Source of the DNA: Phytobacter ursingii
Lineage (GTDB): Bacteria; Pseudomonadota; Gammaproteobacteria; Enterobacterales; Enterobacteriaceae
Assembly: GCA_901456055.1 (NCBI GenBank)
Contig: CABDWT010000004.1
Span: 930,001-994,000 of the forward strand
DNA length: 64,000 nt
Direction: 5' to 3'
Shown here: one piece after another, positions 37,029 through 48,475 of the stretch
Position numbering within the stretch: position 1 is the stretch's first letter
Layout: every line of letters starts with the position of its first letter
Position numbers and translations under genes: made by a program
The notes under the pieces: generated by a model
Database searches by the model: none
What the model was told of the DNA's origin: nothing
What the model saw: the letters and a program-made list of their open reading frames with translations, nothing else

Positions 37029-39902
37029 ATGACACAGACTTTAAGCCAGCTTGAAAACCGTGGCGCTTTCATTGAACGTCACATTGGGCCGGATGCTCAG
37101 CAACAGCAGGAGATGCTGAAAACGGTTGGCGCGGATTCATTAAATGCACTGATTGCGCAGATCGTGCCGAAAGATATCCAGCTCGCCACGCCGCCGCAGG
37201 TGGGTGAAGCCACGACTGAATATGCCGCGCTGGCGGAGCTAAAAGCGATTGCCGGTCGTAACAAGCGCTTTAAGTCTTACATTGGCATGGGTTATACCGC
37301 CGTGCAATTACCGCCGGTTATCCTGCGCAACATGCTGGAAAATCCTGGCTGGTACACCGCCTATACGCCGTATCAGCCGGAAGTCTCGCAAGGTCGTCTT
37401 GAAGCCTTGTTGAATTTCCAGCAGGTGACGCTGGATCTAACCGGCCTCGACATGGCCTCCGCTTCTCTGCTGGATGAAGCTACCGCCGCTGCCGAAGCGA
37501 TGGCGATGGCAAAACGCGTCAGCAAACTGAAAAATGCCAACCGTTTCTTTGTTGCTGCCGACATTCATCCGCAAACGCTGGATGTGGTGCGCACCCGTGC
37601 CGAAACTTTTGGTTTTGACGTTATCGTGGATGACGCCAGTAAAGTGCTGGATCATCAGGATGTCTTCGGCGTGCTGTTGCAGCAGGTGGGCACCACGGGC
37701 GAAGTACACGACTACAGCGCGCTGATTACCGAACTGAAAGCCCGTAAGATTGTGGTCAGCGTGGCCGCTGATCTAATGGCGCTGGTGTTGTTAACCGCGC
37801 CGGGCAAACAGGGGGCAGACATTGTCTTCGGTTCCGCGCAGCGCTTCGGTGTGCCGATGGGCTACGGCGGTCCGCATGCGGCATTCTTTGCTGCAAAAGA
37901 TGAATTCAAACGCTCAATGCCGGGACGTATTATCGGTGTCTCCAGAGACGCGGCGGGCAATATCGCACTGCGTATGGCGATGCAGACCCGCGAGCAGCAT
38001 ATCCGTCGCGAAAAAGCGAACTCCAACATCTGTACCTCGCAGGTATTGCTGGCCAACATCGCCAGCCTGTACGCGGTCTATCACGGTCCGGTTGGTCTGA
38101 AACGTATTGCCAGCCGTATCCACCGTCTGGCCGATATTCTGGCGGCCGGGCTGCAGCAAAAAGGGCTTAAGCTGCGTCACGCGCACTACTTCGACACACT
38201 GTGCGTTGAAGTCGCTGATAAAGCCGCCGTACTGGCGCGCGCGCAAGCGGCTGAAATCAACCTGCGCAGCGATATTCTGAATGCCGTGGGTATCACACTG
38301 GATGAAACCACTACCCGCGAAGATGTGCAGAAACTCTTTGCTGTGGTATTGGGCGACGCGCACGGACTGGATATTGACGCGCTGGATAAAGACGTGGCGC
38401 TCGACAGCCGTTCCATACCTGCCGCGATGTTGCGTGATGATGCGATCCTGAGCCACCCGGTCTTTAATCGTTATCACAGCGAAACCGAGATGATGCGCTA
38501 TATGCACTCTCTGGAGCGCAAAGATCTGGCGCTTAATCAGGCGATGATCCCGCTGGGTTCCTGCACCATGAAGCTCAACGCCGCTGCGGAAATGATCCCG
38601 ATCACTTGGCCTGAATTCGCCGAACTACATCCGTTCTGCCCGGCGGATCAAGCCGAAGGCTACCATCACATGATCGCTCAGCTTTCCGACTGGCTGGTGA
38701 AACTGACGGGTTACGATGCCCTTTGTATGCAGCCGAACTCTGGCGCACAGGGGGAATATGCGGGCCTGCTGGCGATTCGTCACTATCATGAGAGCCGCAA
38801 CGAAGGCCATCGTGATATTTGCCTGATCCCAAGCTCTGCACACGGTACCAACCCGGCGTCCGCACAGATGGCGGGTATGCAGGTGGTGGTTGTAGCCTGT
38901 GATAAAAACGGCAACATCGATCTGGCCGATCTGCGCGCGAAAGCGGAACAACATGCGGCAAATCTCTCTTGTATCATGGTGACCTACCCGTCCACCCACG
39001 GCGTCTACGAAGAGACTATCCGTGAAGTGTGCGAAATCGTGCACCAATTTGGCGGGCAGGTTTATCTCGACGGCGCGAACATGAACGCGCAGGTGGGGAT
39101 TACCTCTCCGGGCTTTATCGGCGCGGATGTGTCGCATCTCAACCTGCATAAAACCTTCTGCATTCCGCACGGTGGCGGCGGCCCAGGTATGGGGCCTATC
39201 GGTGTGAAAGCACATCTGGCTCCGTTTGTACCGGGCCACAGCGTGGTGCAGATTGAAGGCATGCTGACTCGTCAGGGCGCCGTATCCGCTGCCCCGTTTG
39301 GCAGCGCGTCGATCCTGCCAATCAGCTGGATGTACATCCGTATGATGGGTGCCGAAGGGCTGAAACAGGCAAGTCAGGTGGCGATTCTGAATGCCAACTA
39401 CATCGCCAGCCGTCTGAAAGAGGCATTCCCGGTTCTTTATACGGGTCGCGATGGTCGGGTGGCGCATGAATGTATTCTCGACATTCGTCCGCTGAAAGAA
39501 GAGACCGGCATTAGCGAACTGGATATTGCGAAGCGCCTGATTGACTACGGTTTCCATGCGCCGACCATGTCCTTCCCGGTCGCGGGCACGCTGATGGTTG
39601 AGCCGACGGAGTCAGAAAGTAAAGCCGAACTGGATCGCTTTATTGACGCGATGCTGGCCATTCGTGGCGAAATCAACCGCGTGAAAGCGGGCGAGTGGAC
39701 GCTGACTGATAACCCGCTGGTGAATGCGCCGCATACTCAGAACGAGCTGGTAACCGAGTGGCATCACGGCTATACCCGTGAGCAGGCTGCCTTCCCGGCG
39801 GGTGTAGCGAACAAGTACTGGCCGACGGTGAAACGTCTTGATGACGTGTATGGTGACCGTAACCTGTTCTGCTCCTGCGTGCCGATGAGCGAATACCAGT
39901 AA
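37029..39902 (+). CDS. gcvP: Glycine dehydrogenase (decarboxylating), P protein
   Basis: 957 residues, as in E. coli. It is a PLP enzyme that decarboxylates glycine and loads the aminomethyl group on GcvH. It consists of two homologous fold-type I halves. The Schiff-base lysine is Lys708 in N-L-H-K-T-F-C, and the glycine-rich G-G-G-G-P-G-M-G-P loop follows. Its position after the hairpin repeat keeps it in the gcv operon, since no promoter is evident. Confidence 0.98.
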   Translation: MTQTLSQLENRGAFIERHIGPDAQQQQEMLKTVGADSLNALIAQIVPKDIQLATPPQVGEATTEYAALAELKAIAGRNKRFKSYIGMGYTAVQLPPVILRNMLENPGWYTAYTPYQPEVSQGRLEALLNFQQVTLDLTGLDMASASLLDEATAAAEAMAMAKRVSKLKNANRFFVAADIHPQTLDVVRTRAETFGFDVIVDDASKVLDHQDVFGVLLQQVGTTGEVHDYSALITELKARKIVVSVAADLMALVLLTAPGKQGADIVFGSAQRFGVPMGYGGPHAAFFAAKDEFKRSMPGRIIGVSRDAAGNIALRMAMQTREQHIRREKANSNICTSQVLLANIASLYAVYHGPVGLKRIASRIHRLADILAAGLQQKGLKLRHAHYFDTLCVEVADKAAVLARAQAAEINLRSDILNAVGITLDETTTREDVQKLFAVVLGDAHGLDIDALDKDVALDSRSIPAAMLRDDAILSHPVFNRYHSETEMMRYMHSLERKDLALNQAMIPLGSCTMKLNAAAEMIPITWPEFAELHPFCPADQAEGYHHMIAQLSDWLVKLTGYDALCMQPNSGAQGEYAGLLAIRHYHESRNEGHRDICLIPSSAHGTNPASAQMAGMQVVVVACDKNGNIDLADLRAKAEQHAANLSCIMVTYPSTHGVYEETIREVCEIVHQFGGQVYLDGANMNAQVGITSPGFIGADVSHLNLHKTFCIPHGGGGPGMGPIGVKAHLAPFVPGHSVVQIEGMLTRQGAVSAAPFGSASILPISWMYIRMMGAEGLKQASQVAILNANYIASRLKEAFPVLYTGRDGRVAHECILDIRPLKEETGISELDIAKRLIDYGFHAPTMSFPVAGTLMVEPTESESKAELDRFIDAMLAIRGEINRVKAGEWTLTDNPLVNAPHTQNELVTEWHHGYTREQAAFPAGVANKYWPTVKRLDDVYGDRNLFCSCVPMSEYQ

Positions 39903-39919
39903 TTAGCGCTACGCTTCTA

Positions 39920-39957
39920 CAGGCCGGGTGAACGTTCGCGTTGCCCGGCCTTTTTTA
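39920..39957 (+). terminator. Intrinsic terminator of gcvTHP
   Basis: aggccggg pairs with cccggcct around a 15-base loop, followed by tttttt. The U-tract ends just before the ygfF ribosome site. Confidence 0.85.
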
Positions 39958-39973
39958 TTGGAGGAAATACAGA

Positions 39974-40717
39974 TTGGCAATTGCACTGGTCACTGGCGGT
40001 AGCCGGGGAATAGGTAAGGCGACGGCGCTGCTGCTGGGCGTGGAAGGGTATAGGGTCGCGGTCAATTACCAGCACAATGCGCAGGCTGCGCAGTCCGTGG
40101 TGGAAACCATTATTGCGGCGGGCGGGAAGGCGTTCGCAATACAGGCCGATATCGGCGAAGAATCGCAGGTTGTGGCGATGTTTGCGCGCATTGATGAGGT
40201 GGGTGAACCACTGACCGCGCTGGTCAACAACGCCGGAATTCTGTTTACCCAGAGTCGTGTGGAAGCGATGACGGCGGAACGTATTAATCAGGTACTGCGT
40301 ACTAACGTAACGGGTACTTTTCTCTGCTGCCGGGAAGCGGTTAAACGCATGGCACTGCCCCATGGCGGAAAAGGCGGGGCTATAGTGAATGTCTCTTCGG
40401 CCGGGGCGCGGCTCGGTTCGCCCGGAGAGTATGTTGATTACGCGGCGTCAAAGGGGGCGATGGATACGCTTACCACGGGGTTGTCGGTGGAAGTCGCGGC
40501 GCAGGGGATTCGCGTGAACAGCGTTCGACCAGGGTTTATCTATACGGACATGCATGCTTCCGGCGGTGAACCTGGGCGAGTCGATCGGGTGAAATCGATG
40601 CTGCCGATGCAACGTGGCGGCCAGCCGGAAGAGGTGGCGCAGGCGATTGTCTGGCTGCTGAGCGAGAAGGCGTCTTATGTAACCGGGAGTTTTATCGAGC
40701 TGGCGGGGGGAAAGTAG
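39974..40717 (+). CDS. ygfF: Short-chain dehydrogenase YgfF
   Basis: 247 residues from a TTG start at 39974, chosen because a ggaggaaat site lies 6 bases upstream and the protein then begins M-A-I-A-L-V-T-G-G as in E. coli YgfF. It is a classical SDR: cofactor motif T-G-G-S-R-G-I-G (7-14), N-N-A-G near 88, catalytic Ser in V-N-V-S-S, and Tyr/Lys in Y-A-A-S-K near 156-160. It probably uses NAD(P)H to reduce or oxidise a small alcohol or sugar; the substrate is unknown. Confidence 0.92.
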   Translation: MAIALVTGGSRGIGKATALLLGVEGYRVAVNYQHNAQAAQSVVETIIAAGGKAFAIQADIGEESQVVAMFARIDEVGEPLTALVNNAGILFTQSRVEAMTAERINQVLRTNVTGTFLCCREAVKRMALPHGGKGGAIVNVSSAGARLGSPGEYVDYAASKGAMDTLTTGLSVEVAAQGIRVNSVRPGFIYTDMHASGGEPGRVDRVKSMLPMQRGGQPEEVAQAIVWLLSEKASYVTGSFIELAGGK

Positions 40718-40761
40718 TGCCGGTTTGTCCCCTCGCCCCGGTGAGGTGAGGGGAACTCAAC

Positions 40762-42291
<1,530 letters not shown>

Positions 42292-42317
42292 TTACATCAA
42301 TAAAACAATATGTTTTA

Positions 42318-43046
42318 TTATGCTATTTTCTTCGCCAGTTTCCGACCCAGTGATTCCAGAATATAAATAACCGGAATTTGCGTCGTTATATCATAAACCC
42401 CGGCAATACGCGTTTGCGGTACATGCCAGGAAAGATTGAAATCGGCCAGCTTTGCCAGTCGCGAATGCTCATGGCTGGTGATGGTCAACACTTTACAGTG
42501 ATGGAGGCTGAACTGGCTGGCGAAACGCAGAATCTCCTCGGTCTCCCCGGAGACAGACAACACGATAGCCAGGGCATTTCTCGCCATGTCATTTGTAACC
42601 GGAAAATAAGGATCGTCGATATGATTACTGAATTTCCCGACGTTGGAAAAAAATCGTGCACCGTATTTTGCCAGAGCGCCGGATGTTCCCGCGCCAACAA
42701 AAATAATACGTTCCGATGATAATATAATATCGACCGCTTTATCTAATAACGTGTCAAACTCATCGTTATTTACGCTTTTAAAAAAACTGATAATTTCGCT
42801 GGCGCCAAAATTAGCCTGCTGGGGCTCATTTTGTTCTAAATATAATTTAACGCGGACGCGAAATTCTGAATAACCCTCACATTGCAGCTTGCGGCAGAAA
42901 CGCAGCACCGTGGTGGTTGACACCCCAGCTCCGTCGGCCAGTTCGCGGATAGTCATGTACATCACTTTGTCACGATTTTTGACGACATAGTTGTAGACCA
43001 TCATCTCAAGATTGTTGAGACTGGCGATAGCGGCGTGGGAGAACAT
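42318..43046 (-). CDS. MurR/RpiR-family transcriptional regulator
   Basis: 242 residues from the ATG at 43046; a GTG two codons earlier is an alternative, and neither has a strong ribosome site. An N-terminal RpiR helix-turn-helix (about 1-75) has [18 protein letters not shown]. The SIS domain (about 105-230) binds phosphosugars, with F-V-G-A-G-T-S and V-L-S-V-S-G-E-T. It precedes bglA on the same strand and is divergent from yqfB. Control of bglA by a phosphosugar is likely. The coding sequence is AT-richer than its neighbours. Confidence 0.88.
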   Translation of the reverse strand: MFSHAAIASLNNLEMMVYNYVVKNRDKVMYMTIRELADGAGVSTTTVLRFCRKLQCEGYSEFRVRVKLYLEQNEPQQANFGASEIISFFKSVNNDEFDTLLDKAVDIILSSERIIFVGAGTSGALAKYGARFFSNVGKFSNHIDDPYFPVTNDMARNALAIVLSVSGETEEILRFASQFSLHHCKVLTITSHEHSRLAKLADFNLSWHVPQTRIAGVYDITTQIPVIYILESLGRKLAKKIA

Positions 43047-43098
43047 ACTCACAGTATCAACGACTCACTTAACAGATTTATCATCAGGGAATAATAAC

Positions 43099-43410
43099 AT
43101 GCAGCCGAACGACATCACTTTTTTTCAGCGCTTTCAGGACGACATTCTGGCGGGCCGCAAAACGATTACTCTCCGCGATGAAAGTGAATCGCACTTTCGC
43201 ACCGGGGATATCTTGCGCGTGGGGCGTTACGAGGATAACGGCTATTTTTGCACCATCAAGGTTATTGGTACATCAACGACCACCCTTGACAGCCTGACAG
43301 AAGAACATGCGCAGCAGGAAAACATGTCCCTGGATGAGCTCCGGAATGTCATTGCCGATATCTATCCCGGACAGAACCAGTTTTATGTGATTGATTTCAA
43401 GGTTCTTTAG
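43099..43410 (+). CDS. yqfB: N4-acetylcytidine amidohydrolase YqfB (ASCH domain)
   Basis: 103 residues, as in E. coli. The start M-Q-P-N-D was chosen by homology. It is a single ASCH domain that hydrolyses N4-acetylcytidine to cytidine. The three residues reported for catalysis are present: Lys21, Thr24 and Glu74. It is the smallest class of monomeric amidohydrolase. Confidence 0.94.
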   Translation: MQPNDITFFQRFQDDILAGRKTITLRDESESHFRTGDILRVGRYEDNGYFCTIKVIGTSTTTLDSLTEEHAQQENMSLDELRNVIADIYPGQNQFYVIDFKVL

Positions 43411-43572
43411 AAAAACAGTAACGGCTGTTAGTTTAAATTTTTATGTAACTAACTGATATTTATCTATTCATATAAATATCATGATTTATTTTAGCGAACA
43501 GGTGTGCACTGAAATCATTCTCAGTTACTCTATAGGCGCGACGTTTTATTTTGAGTTCTCCCGGAGTTAACT

Positions 43573-44232
43573 ATGGTGGATAAACCATTAATCGCACAGG
43601 GATACACGCTGGCTGAGGAAATAGCCAACAGCATCAGTCATGGCATCGGGCTGGTGTTTGGTATTGTAGGACTGGTGCTTCTGCTGGTGCAGGCCGTTGA
43701 CACGAATGCCAGCACGCTGGCGATCACCAGCTACAGTCTTTATGGCGGCAGCATGATTCTGCTGTTTCTCGCCTCCACGCTTTATCACGCTATACCGCAT
43801 CAGCGAGCAAAAGTGTGGCTTAAGAAATTCGACCATTGCGCGATCTATCTGCTGATTGCCGGAACCTATACGCCTTTTCTGCTGGTGGGACTGGATTCGC
43901 CGCTGGCCCGGGGATTGATGATTGTTATCTGGGGCCTCGCCCTGCTGGGCATCCTTTTCAAGTTGACCATTGCCCACCGTTTCAAAGTCCTGTCGCTGGT
44001 GACCTATCTGATCATGGGCTGGCTGTCGCTGATTGTGGTTTATCAACTGGCGATCAAACTGTCGGTTGGCGGGGTGACGTTACTGGCCGCAGGTGGCGTG
44101 GTTTACTCGCTGGGCGTGATATTTTACGTCTGCAAGCGTATTCCTTATAACCACGCTATCTGGCACGGCTTTGTGCTGGGCGGCAGTATGTGCCACTTTC
44201 TGGCGATTTATTTGTATGTGGGGCAGGTGTAG
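43573..44232 (+). CDS. trhA: Hemolysin III family membrane protein TrhA (YqfA)
   Basis: 219 residues with seven predicted membrane helices. Hemolysin III/PAQR-family motifs are visible: S-I-S-H-G-I-G near 21-27, S-T-L-Y-H near 64-68 and the H-x-x-x-H pair near 195-209 (H-A-I-W-H-G-F-V-L). The E. coli homologue is linked to membrane energetics and lipid homeostasis. A ccggag ribosome site precedes the start. A REP pair follows. Confidence 0.93.
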   Translation: MVDKPLIAQGYTLAEEIANSISHGIGLVFGIVGLVLLLVQAVDTNASTLAITSYSLYGGSMILLFLASTLYHAIPHQRAKVWLKKFDHCAIYLLIAGTYTPFLLVGLDSPLARGLMIVIWGLALLGILFKLTIAHRFKVLSLVTYLIMGWLSLIVVYQLAIKLSVGGVTLLAAGGVVYSLGVIFYVCKRIPYNHAIWHGFVLGGSMCHFLAIYLYVGQV

Positions 44233-44238
44233 TTTGTT

Positions 44239-44310
44239 GCCGGGTGGCAGCTTCGCCTTACCCGACCTACACGATCGGTAGGCCCGGTAAGCGCAGCGCC
44301 ACCGGGCGAT
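44239..44310. repeat. Pair of inverted REP units (BIME)
   Basis: Two oppositely oriented REP palindromes, gccgggtggc...cttacccgac (44239-44266) and ggcccggtaa...ccaccgggcga (44280-44308), lie between the convergent trhA and ygfZ genes. The second shares the aagcg(c/a)agcgccaccgg core with the REP at 16410. Confidence 0.85.
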
Positions 44311-44316
44311 ACGGCA

Positions 44317-45297
44317 TCAATCTTCCAGGGAATACGGCAACGGCTCGATGCTCAGTGTGTTTACATCGTCACGCACGCGGAACACGCTGTCGGCTTCCAT
44401 ATCGTTGTTCATGACGGCTTGTACTAAAAGGCGTCCATCATCCAGCTGTACGGCAGCCAATACCGTACCAGTACGACGCCAGTTTTCACCCATCTTCAGT
44501 TCCAGATCTTCACCCGCTTCCGGCACCCGGCTGGCTTTCCCCGCCAGATACCACAATGCCCGTTTGTTCGCACCACGGAATTTCGCACGGGCGACCATCT
44601 CCTGGCCGGTGTAGCATCCTTTCTTGAAGCTGATACCGCCCAAAGCCTGAATATTTGTAGCCTGGGGAATAAATTGCGCGCTGTTGACGGTGTCAATGAC
44701 AGGGAGGCCCGCTTCGATATTGAGCGCCAGCCACTGCTGGCTGTTGTTCAGTTGCGCTTCGCCACGCAGGGCTTCTGTCACTTTTTCTGCGGTGGCGGCA
44801 TCGGTTACCAGTAAAAAACGTTCCGCCGGATGGGCAAACCAGAGAAGTGTGGTTTCACCATCATGCACAAGCTGTCTGTCTGCATCCGGCAGGGCCGAAA
44901 ACAGATTGGCAAGCGCGGCGCGAGCCTGGAACCCGGCAATACCCAGCAGAACATGCTCATTGTCTGCTTCGATAGTGACTTTGGAGAACACCGCGTATTT
45001 TTTCAATTCTTTAAGCTGCGAGTCTGCAACGCTACGGCGTAAAATCCAGCTAAAACCCTCAGTGGTACGGAATAGACGCAGGTTGCTCCACATTTTGCCT
45101 TTCGCATCGCAGTGCGCAGCCAGCAGATGCTGGTCGTCAGTCAGTTTCGCCACATCGGCAGTCACCTGGCCTTGCAGGTATTTCTCACTGTCTGCGCCTT
45201 TGATAGTTGCCAGCGACCAGTCATCGAGAGTCATAAGCGTCAGCGGCAGGCGCGCTGATGCGGTCGGCTGGCGCGGAGGAAACGAAGTAAAAGCCAT
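44317..45297 (-). CDS. ygfZ: tRNA-modifying / Fe-S maturation protein YgfZ
   Basis: 326 residues from M-A-F-T-S-F, 40 codons inside the longest frame, as in E. coli. It is a folate-binding relative of GcvT needed for full activity of some Fe-S enzymes such as MiaB. The diagnostic K-G-C-Y-T-G-Q motif with Cys228 is intact. It is divergent from sdhE across about 250 bases. Confidence 0.95.
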   Translation of the reverse strand: MAFTSFPPRQPTASARLPLTLMTLDDWSLATIKGADSEKYLQGQVTADVAKLTDDQHLLAAHCDAKGKMWSNLRLFRTTEGFSWILRRSVADSQLKELKKYAVFSKVTIEADNEHVLLGIAGFQARAALANLFSALPDADRQLVHDGETTLLWFAHPAERFLLVTDAATAEKVTEALRGEAQLNNSQQWLALNIEAGLPVIDTVNSAQFIPQATNIQALGGISFKKGCYTGQEMVARAKFRGANKRALWYLAGKASRVPEAGEDLELKMGENWRRTGTVLAAVQLDDGRLLVQAVMNNDMEADSVFRVRDDVNTLSIEPLPYSLED

Positions 45298-45546
45298 AGT
45301 ATTGTCCTGATTAGCCTGATGCGTATTATCACCTAATGGTAAAAGAGCCGTTGCCCAATGCAAGCGATAAAAACAGGCGATTTGTGCCTTATAAAGAGTA
45401 TGGGAAAAGTCGCGCAAAATGGCCGTAATGGTTGCAATACATGGGATTTATTCTGGAAGTCTCCTCGTAAAGATAAATATTCCGCCGATGGATGATTAAA
45501 AACACGTTACAATGGCAACCCATCGTGGCTATGCAGGTTTCAGAAC

Positions 45547-45813
45547 ATGGATATTAACAACAAAGCCCGTATTCATTGGGCATGTCGACGTGGAATGCGT
45601 GAGCTGGATATTTCCATCATGCCTTTCTTTGAACATGAATATGATTCGCTGAGTGATGATGACAAACGCGTGTTTGTGCGTCTCCTGCAGAGCGATGATC
45701 CGGATTTATTTAACTGGCTGATGAATCATGGCAAGCCCCAGGATGAGGCGTTGCAGCGAATGCTCCAGTTAATTCAGACACGGAATCGGGAACGTGGTCC
45801 TGTGGCAATCTGA
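45547..45813 (+). CDS. sdhE: FAD assembly factor SdhE
   Basis: 88 residues. It promotes covalent flavinylation of SdhA and FrdA. The family R-G-M-R-E-L-D motif is at 15-21, and the helical fold with F-F-E and W-L-M-N blocks is present. Its last 20 bases overlap cptA. Confidence 0.95.
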   Translation: MDINNKARIHWACRRGMRELDISIMPFFEHEYDSLSDDDKRVFVRLLQSDDPDLFNWLMNHGKPQDEALQRMLQLIQTRNRERGPVAI

Positions 45814-46210
45814 TATACGCGTCTCATGGCGCTCACAATGGCTCTCACTATTACTCCATGGCTTGATGGCGGCTTTCGTGTTGCTGCTGCCCTGGCCGTT
45901 GAGCTATACGCCGCTTTGGCTACTGCTTTTGTCACTGGTGGTGTTCGACAGCGTCCGAAGCCAGCGCCGCATTAATGCCTGTCAGGGGGAGATCAAACTG
46001 CTGATGGATGCGCGTTTGCGCTGGCAAGGCGTGGAATGGGAAATTGTCGGAACGCCGTGGATGCTGAATATTGGCATGATCCTGCGTTTACGTCGGGAAA
46101 AAGATAGCCGCCGCCAGCACTTGTGGCTGGCCGCAGATAGCATGGACGCGCAAGAGTGGCGTGATTTGCGCCGACTGATTTCGCAACAATCGGCGCAGCG
46201 CCAGCATTAA
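45794..46210 (+). CDS. cptA: Membrane protein CptA (YgfX), toxin-like partner of SdhE
   Basis: 138 residues, GTG start inside the end of sdhE (20-base overlap). Two membrane helices lie near 15-50, followed by a soluble domain. It was described as the toxin of the YgfYX system that affects FtsZ and MreB; SdhE is the other member. Translational coupling is suggested by the overlap. Confidence 0.9.
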   Translation: MVLWQSDIRVSWRSQWLSLLLHGLMAAFVLLLPWPLSYTPLWLLLLSLVVFDSVRSQRRINACQGEIKLLMDARLRWQGVEWEIVGTPWMLNIGMILRLRREKDSRRQHLWLAADSMDAQEWRDLRRLISQQSAQRQH

Positions 46211-46212
46211 GC

Positions 46213-46734
46213 TCAGGCGAACTGTCCGGCCATTTCTACCAGAATCTGTTCGCACCAGTTCTGGATACGTTCATCGCTCAGGTCATATTGGTTGGTTTCA
46301 TCCAGTGCGAGGCCCACAAACAACTGTCCATCGGCAATGAGCGGTTTGGTGGTTGTGAATTCGTAGCCTTCTGTTGGCCAGTAACCAATGAATTTTACGC
46401 CACGCGGTGCCAGCTTATCGTGCAGCATACCGAGCGCGTCGAGGAACCATTCGCCGTAGCCGAGCTGGTCACCCATACCGTACAGCGCGACGATTTTTCC
46501 GTCGAGATTGAGTGTGTCGAGCTGATCCCAGATGGCTTCCCAGTCTTCCTGCAATTCGCCAAAGTCCCAGGTGGGAATGCCAAGAATCAGAGCGTCGTAC
46601 TGCTCCATTAAGGCGGGGGCGTCGTCTTTCAGGTTGTGTAACGTCACCAGTTCCGGGCCGATGATATCGCGGATTTTTTCTGCCGCCATTTCGGTGTAGC
46701 AGGTACTGGAACCATAAAACAGGCCGATGTTCAT
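46213..46734 (-). CDS. fldB: Flavodoxin 2
   Basis: 173 residues, as in E. coli FldB. The FMN phosphate loop is G-S-S-T-C-Y-T near 8-14, with the aromatic flavin contacts W57 (T-W-D-F-G) and the Y-G-M-G-D-Q-L-G-Y loop near 94. It is an electron carrier of the SoxRS regulon in E. coli. It is convergent with cptA and divergent from xerD. Confidence 0.96.
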   Translation of the reverse strand: MNIGLFYGSSTCYTEMAAEKIRDIIGPELVTLHNLKDDAPALMEQYDALILGIPTWDFGELQEDWEAIWDQLDTLNLDGKIVALYGMGDQLGYGEWFLDALGMLHDKLAPRGVKFIGYWPTEGYEFTTTKPLIADGQLFVGLALDETNQYDLSDERIQNWCEQILVEMAGQFA

Positions 46735-46835
46735 AACGTAAACGTCTCAATTCCGGATGTGTCTTTGCGTGCAGTGTACCAGAATGACACCGCAATCAGG
46801 CATAATGCAAAGATTCGAAGCAAGGGGGAGCACAG

Positions 46836-47732
46836 GTGGAACAAGATTTCGCACGTATCGAACAATTTCTTGATGCCCTCTGGCTTGAGCGAAATCTGGC
46901 GGAAAATACCCTTAGTGCGTACCGCCGTGATTTGCAGGGCCTTGTGGAATGGCTACATCATCAAGGGCTGTCGCTGGAAAGCGCGCAGGCGGATGATTTG
47001 CAAAACCTTCTGGCGCAAAGAATGGACGGTGGCTACAAGGCAACGAGTTCAGCGCGATTGCTTAGCGCCATACGCCGTTTCTTTCAGCATCTCTATCGGG
47101 AGAAGTTTCGTCAGGACGATCCCAGCGCATTACTCGCTTCGCCAAAACTGCCGCAGCGTCTTCCGAAAGATCTCAGTGAAGCGCAGGTTGAACGGCTATT
47201 AGCATCGCCGGGCATTGACCAGCCGCTGGAGTTGCGCGATAAAGCGATGCTGGAAGTACTTTATGCTACCGGCCTTCGCGTCTCAGAACTGGTAGGGCTG
47301 ACGATGAGTGACATAAGCTTGCGTCAGGGGGTTGTCCGTGTCATCGGTAAAGGAAATAAAGAGCGTCTGGTTCCGCTGGGGGAAGAAGCGGTGTACTGGG
47401 TAGAAAACTATCTGGAACATGGGCGCCCCTGGCTGTTGAATGGCGTTTCGATTGATGTGCTTTTTCCGAGCCAGCGCGCTCAGCAGATGACACGGCAAAC
47501 GTTCTGGCATCGTATCAAGCATTACGCGCAGTTGGCCGGCATCGACAGTGAAAAACTCTCGCCGCACGTTTTGCGTCATGCGTTTGCTACCCATTTACTG
47601 AATCACGGTGCAGACTTACGTGTGGTTCAGATGTTGCTTGGCCACAGCGATCTCTCCACGACCCAGATTTACACGCATGTCGCGACGGAGCGGCTGCGAC
47701 AGCTTCACCAGCAACATCACCCGCGGGCGTGA
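46836..47732 (+). CDS. xerD: Site-specific tyrosine recombinase XerD
   Basis: 298 residues, identical in length to E. coli XerD, GTG start. It resolves chromosome dimers at dif together with XerC. The catalytic set expected at Arg148, Lys172, His244, Arg247, His270 and Tyr279 is in place (T-G-L-R-V-S-E-L, H-V-L-R-H, L-G-H, Q-I-Y-T-H-V). The SAM-like N-terminal core-binding domain spans about 1-105. It is followed by dsbC and recJ, the usual enteric operon. Confidence 0.97.
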   Translation: MEQDFARIEQFLDALWLERNLAENTLSAYRRDLQGLVEWLHHQGLSLESAQADDLQNLLAQRMDGGYKATSSARLLSAIRRFFQHLYREKFRQDDPSALLASPKLPQRLPKDLSEAQVERLLASPGIDQPLELRDKAMLEVLYATGLRVSELVGLTMSDISLRQGVVRVIGKGNKERLVPLGEEAVYWVENYLEHGRPWLLNGVSIDVLFPSQRAQQMTRQTFWHRIKHYAQLAGIDSEKLSPHVLRHAFATHLLNHGADLRVVQMLLGHSDLSTTQIYTHVATERLRQLHQQHHPRA

Positions 47733-47756
47733 TCGTTGCTTTTTAAAGGATATGTT

Positions 47757-48470
47757 ATGAAAAAAGGTTTTATCATGTTCACCCTGCTGGCGGCGGCGCT
47801 GACCGGCACCGCGCGTGCGGATGATGCCGCTATCAAGCAATCGCTGGCGAAACTGGGTGTACAGAGTTCCGATATTCAGCCTGCGCCCGTTGCCGGAATG
47901 AAAACTGTGCTGACCAATAGTGGCGTGCTGTATGTCACCGATGACGGCAAACACATCATTCAGGGACCCATGTACGATGTGAGCGGTGCCCAGCCGTTGA
48001 ACGTCACCAATCAGTTACTGATGGCGCATCTCAACGCCCTGGAAAAAGAGATGATCGTCTATAAAGCGCCACAGGAAAAGCATGTGATTACCGTGTTCAC
48101 GGATATCACCTGCGGCTACTGCCACAAACTGCATGAAGAGATGGCTGACTACAACGCGTTGGGGATCACCGTGCGTTACCTGGCTTTCCCCCGTCAGGGG
48201 CTGCAGAGTCAGGCCGAGCAGGATATGAAAGCCATTTGGTGCGCAAAAGACCGTAACAAAGCTTTTGACGACGCGATGGGCGGAAAGGGTGTTAAGCCGG
48301 CCAGTTGCGATCTTGATATCGCCGATCACTATGCGCTTGGCGTGCAGTTTGGCGTGAACGGGACGCCAGCCATTGTGTTGAACGATGGTTATGTTGTTCC
48401 GGGCTATCAGGGGCCGAAAGAGATGAAAGCTTTCCTCGACCAACATCAAAAACAGACTGGCGGTAAGTAA
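47757..48470 (+). CDS. dsbC: Protein disulfide isomerase DsbC
   Basis: 237 residues, start M-K-K-G-F after aaagga. The signal peptide ends near A-R-A (about 19-21). An N-terminal dimerisation domain is followed by a thioredoxin-like domain with the active-site C-G-Y-C (Cys119 and Cys122) and a second structural cysteine pair near 162 and 184. It corrects wrong disulfides in the periplasm. It lies 24 bases after xerD and 5 bases before recJ. Confidence 0.97.
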   Translation: MKKGFIMFTLLAAALTGTARADDAAIKQSLAKLGVQSSDIQPAPVAGMKTVLTNSGVLYVTDDGKHIIQGPMYDVSGAQPLNVTNQLLMAHLNALEKEMIVYKAPQEKHVITVFTDITCGYCHKLHEEMADYNALGITVRYLAFPRQGLQSQAEQDMKAIWCAKDRNKAFDDAMGGKGVKPASCDLDIADHYALGVQFGVNGTPAIVLNDGYVVPGYQGPKEMKAFLDQHQKQTGGK

Positions 48471-48475
48471 TTCAC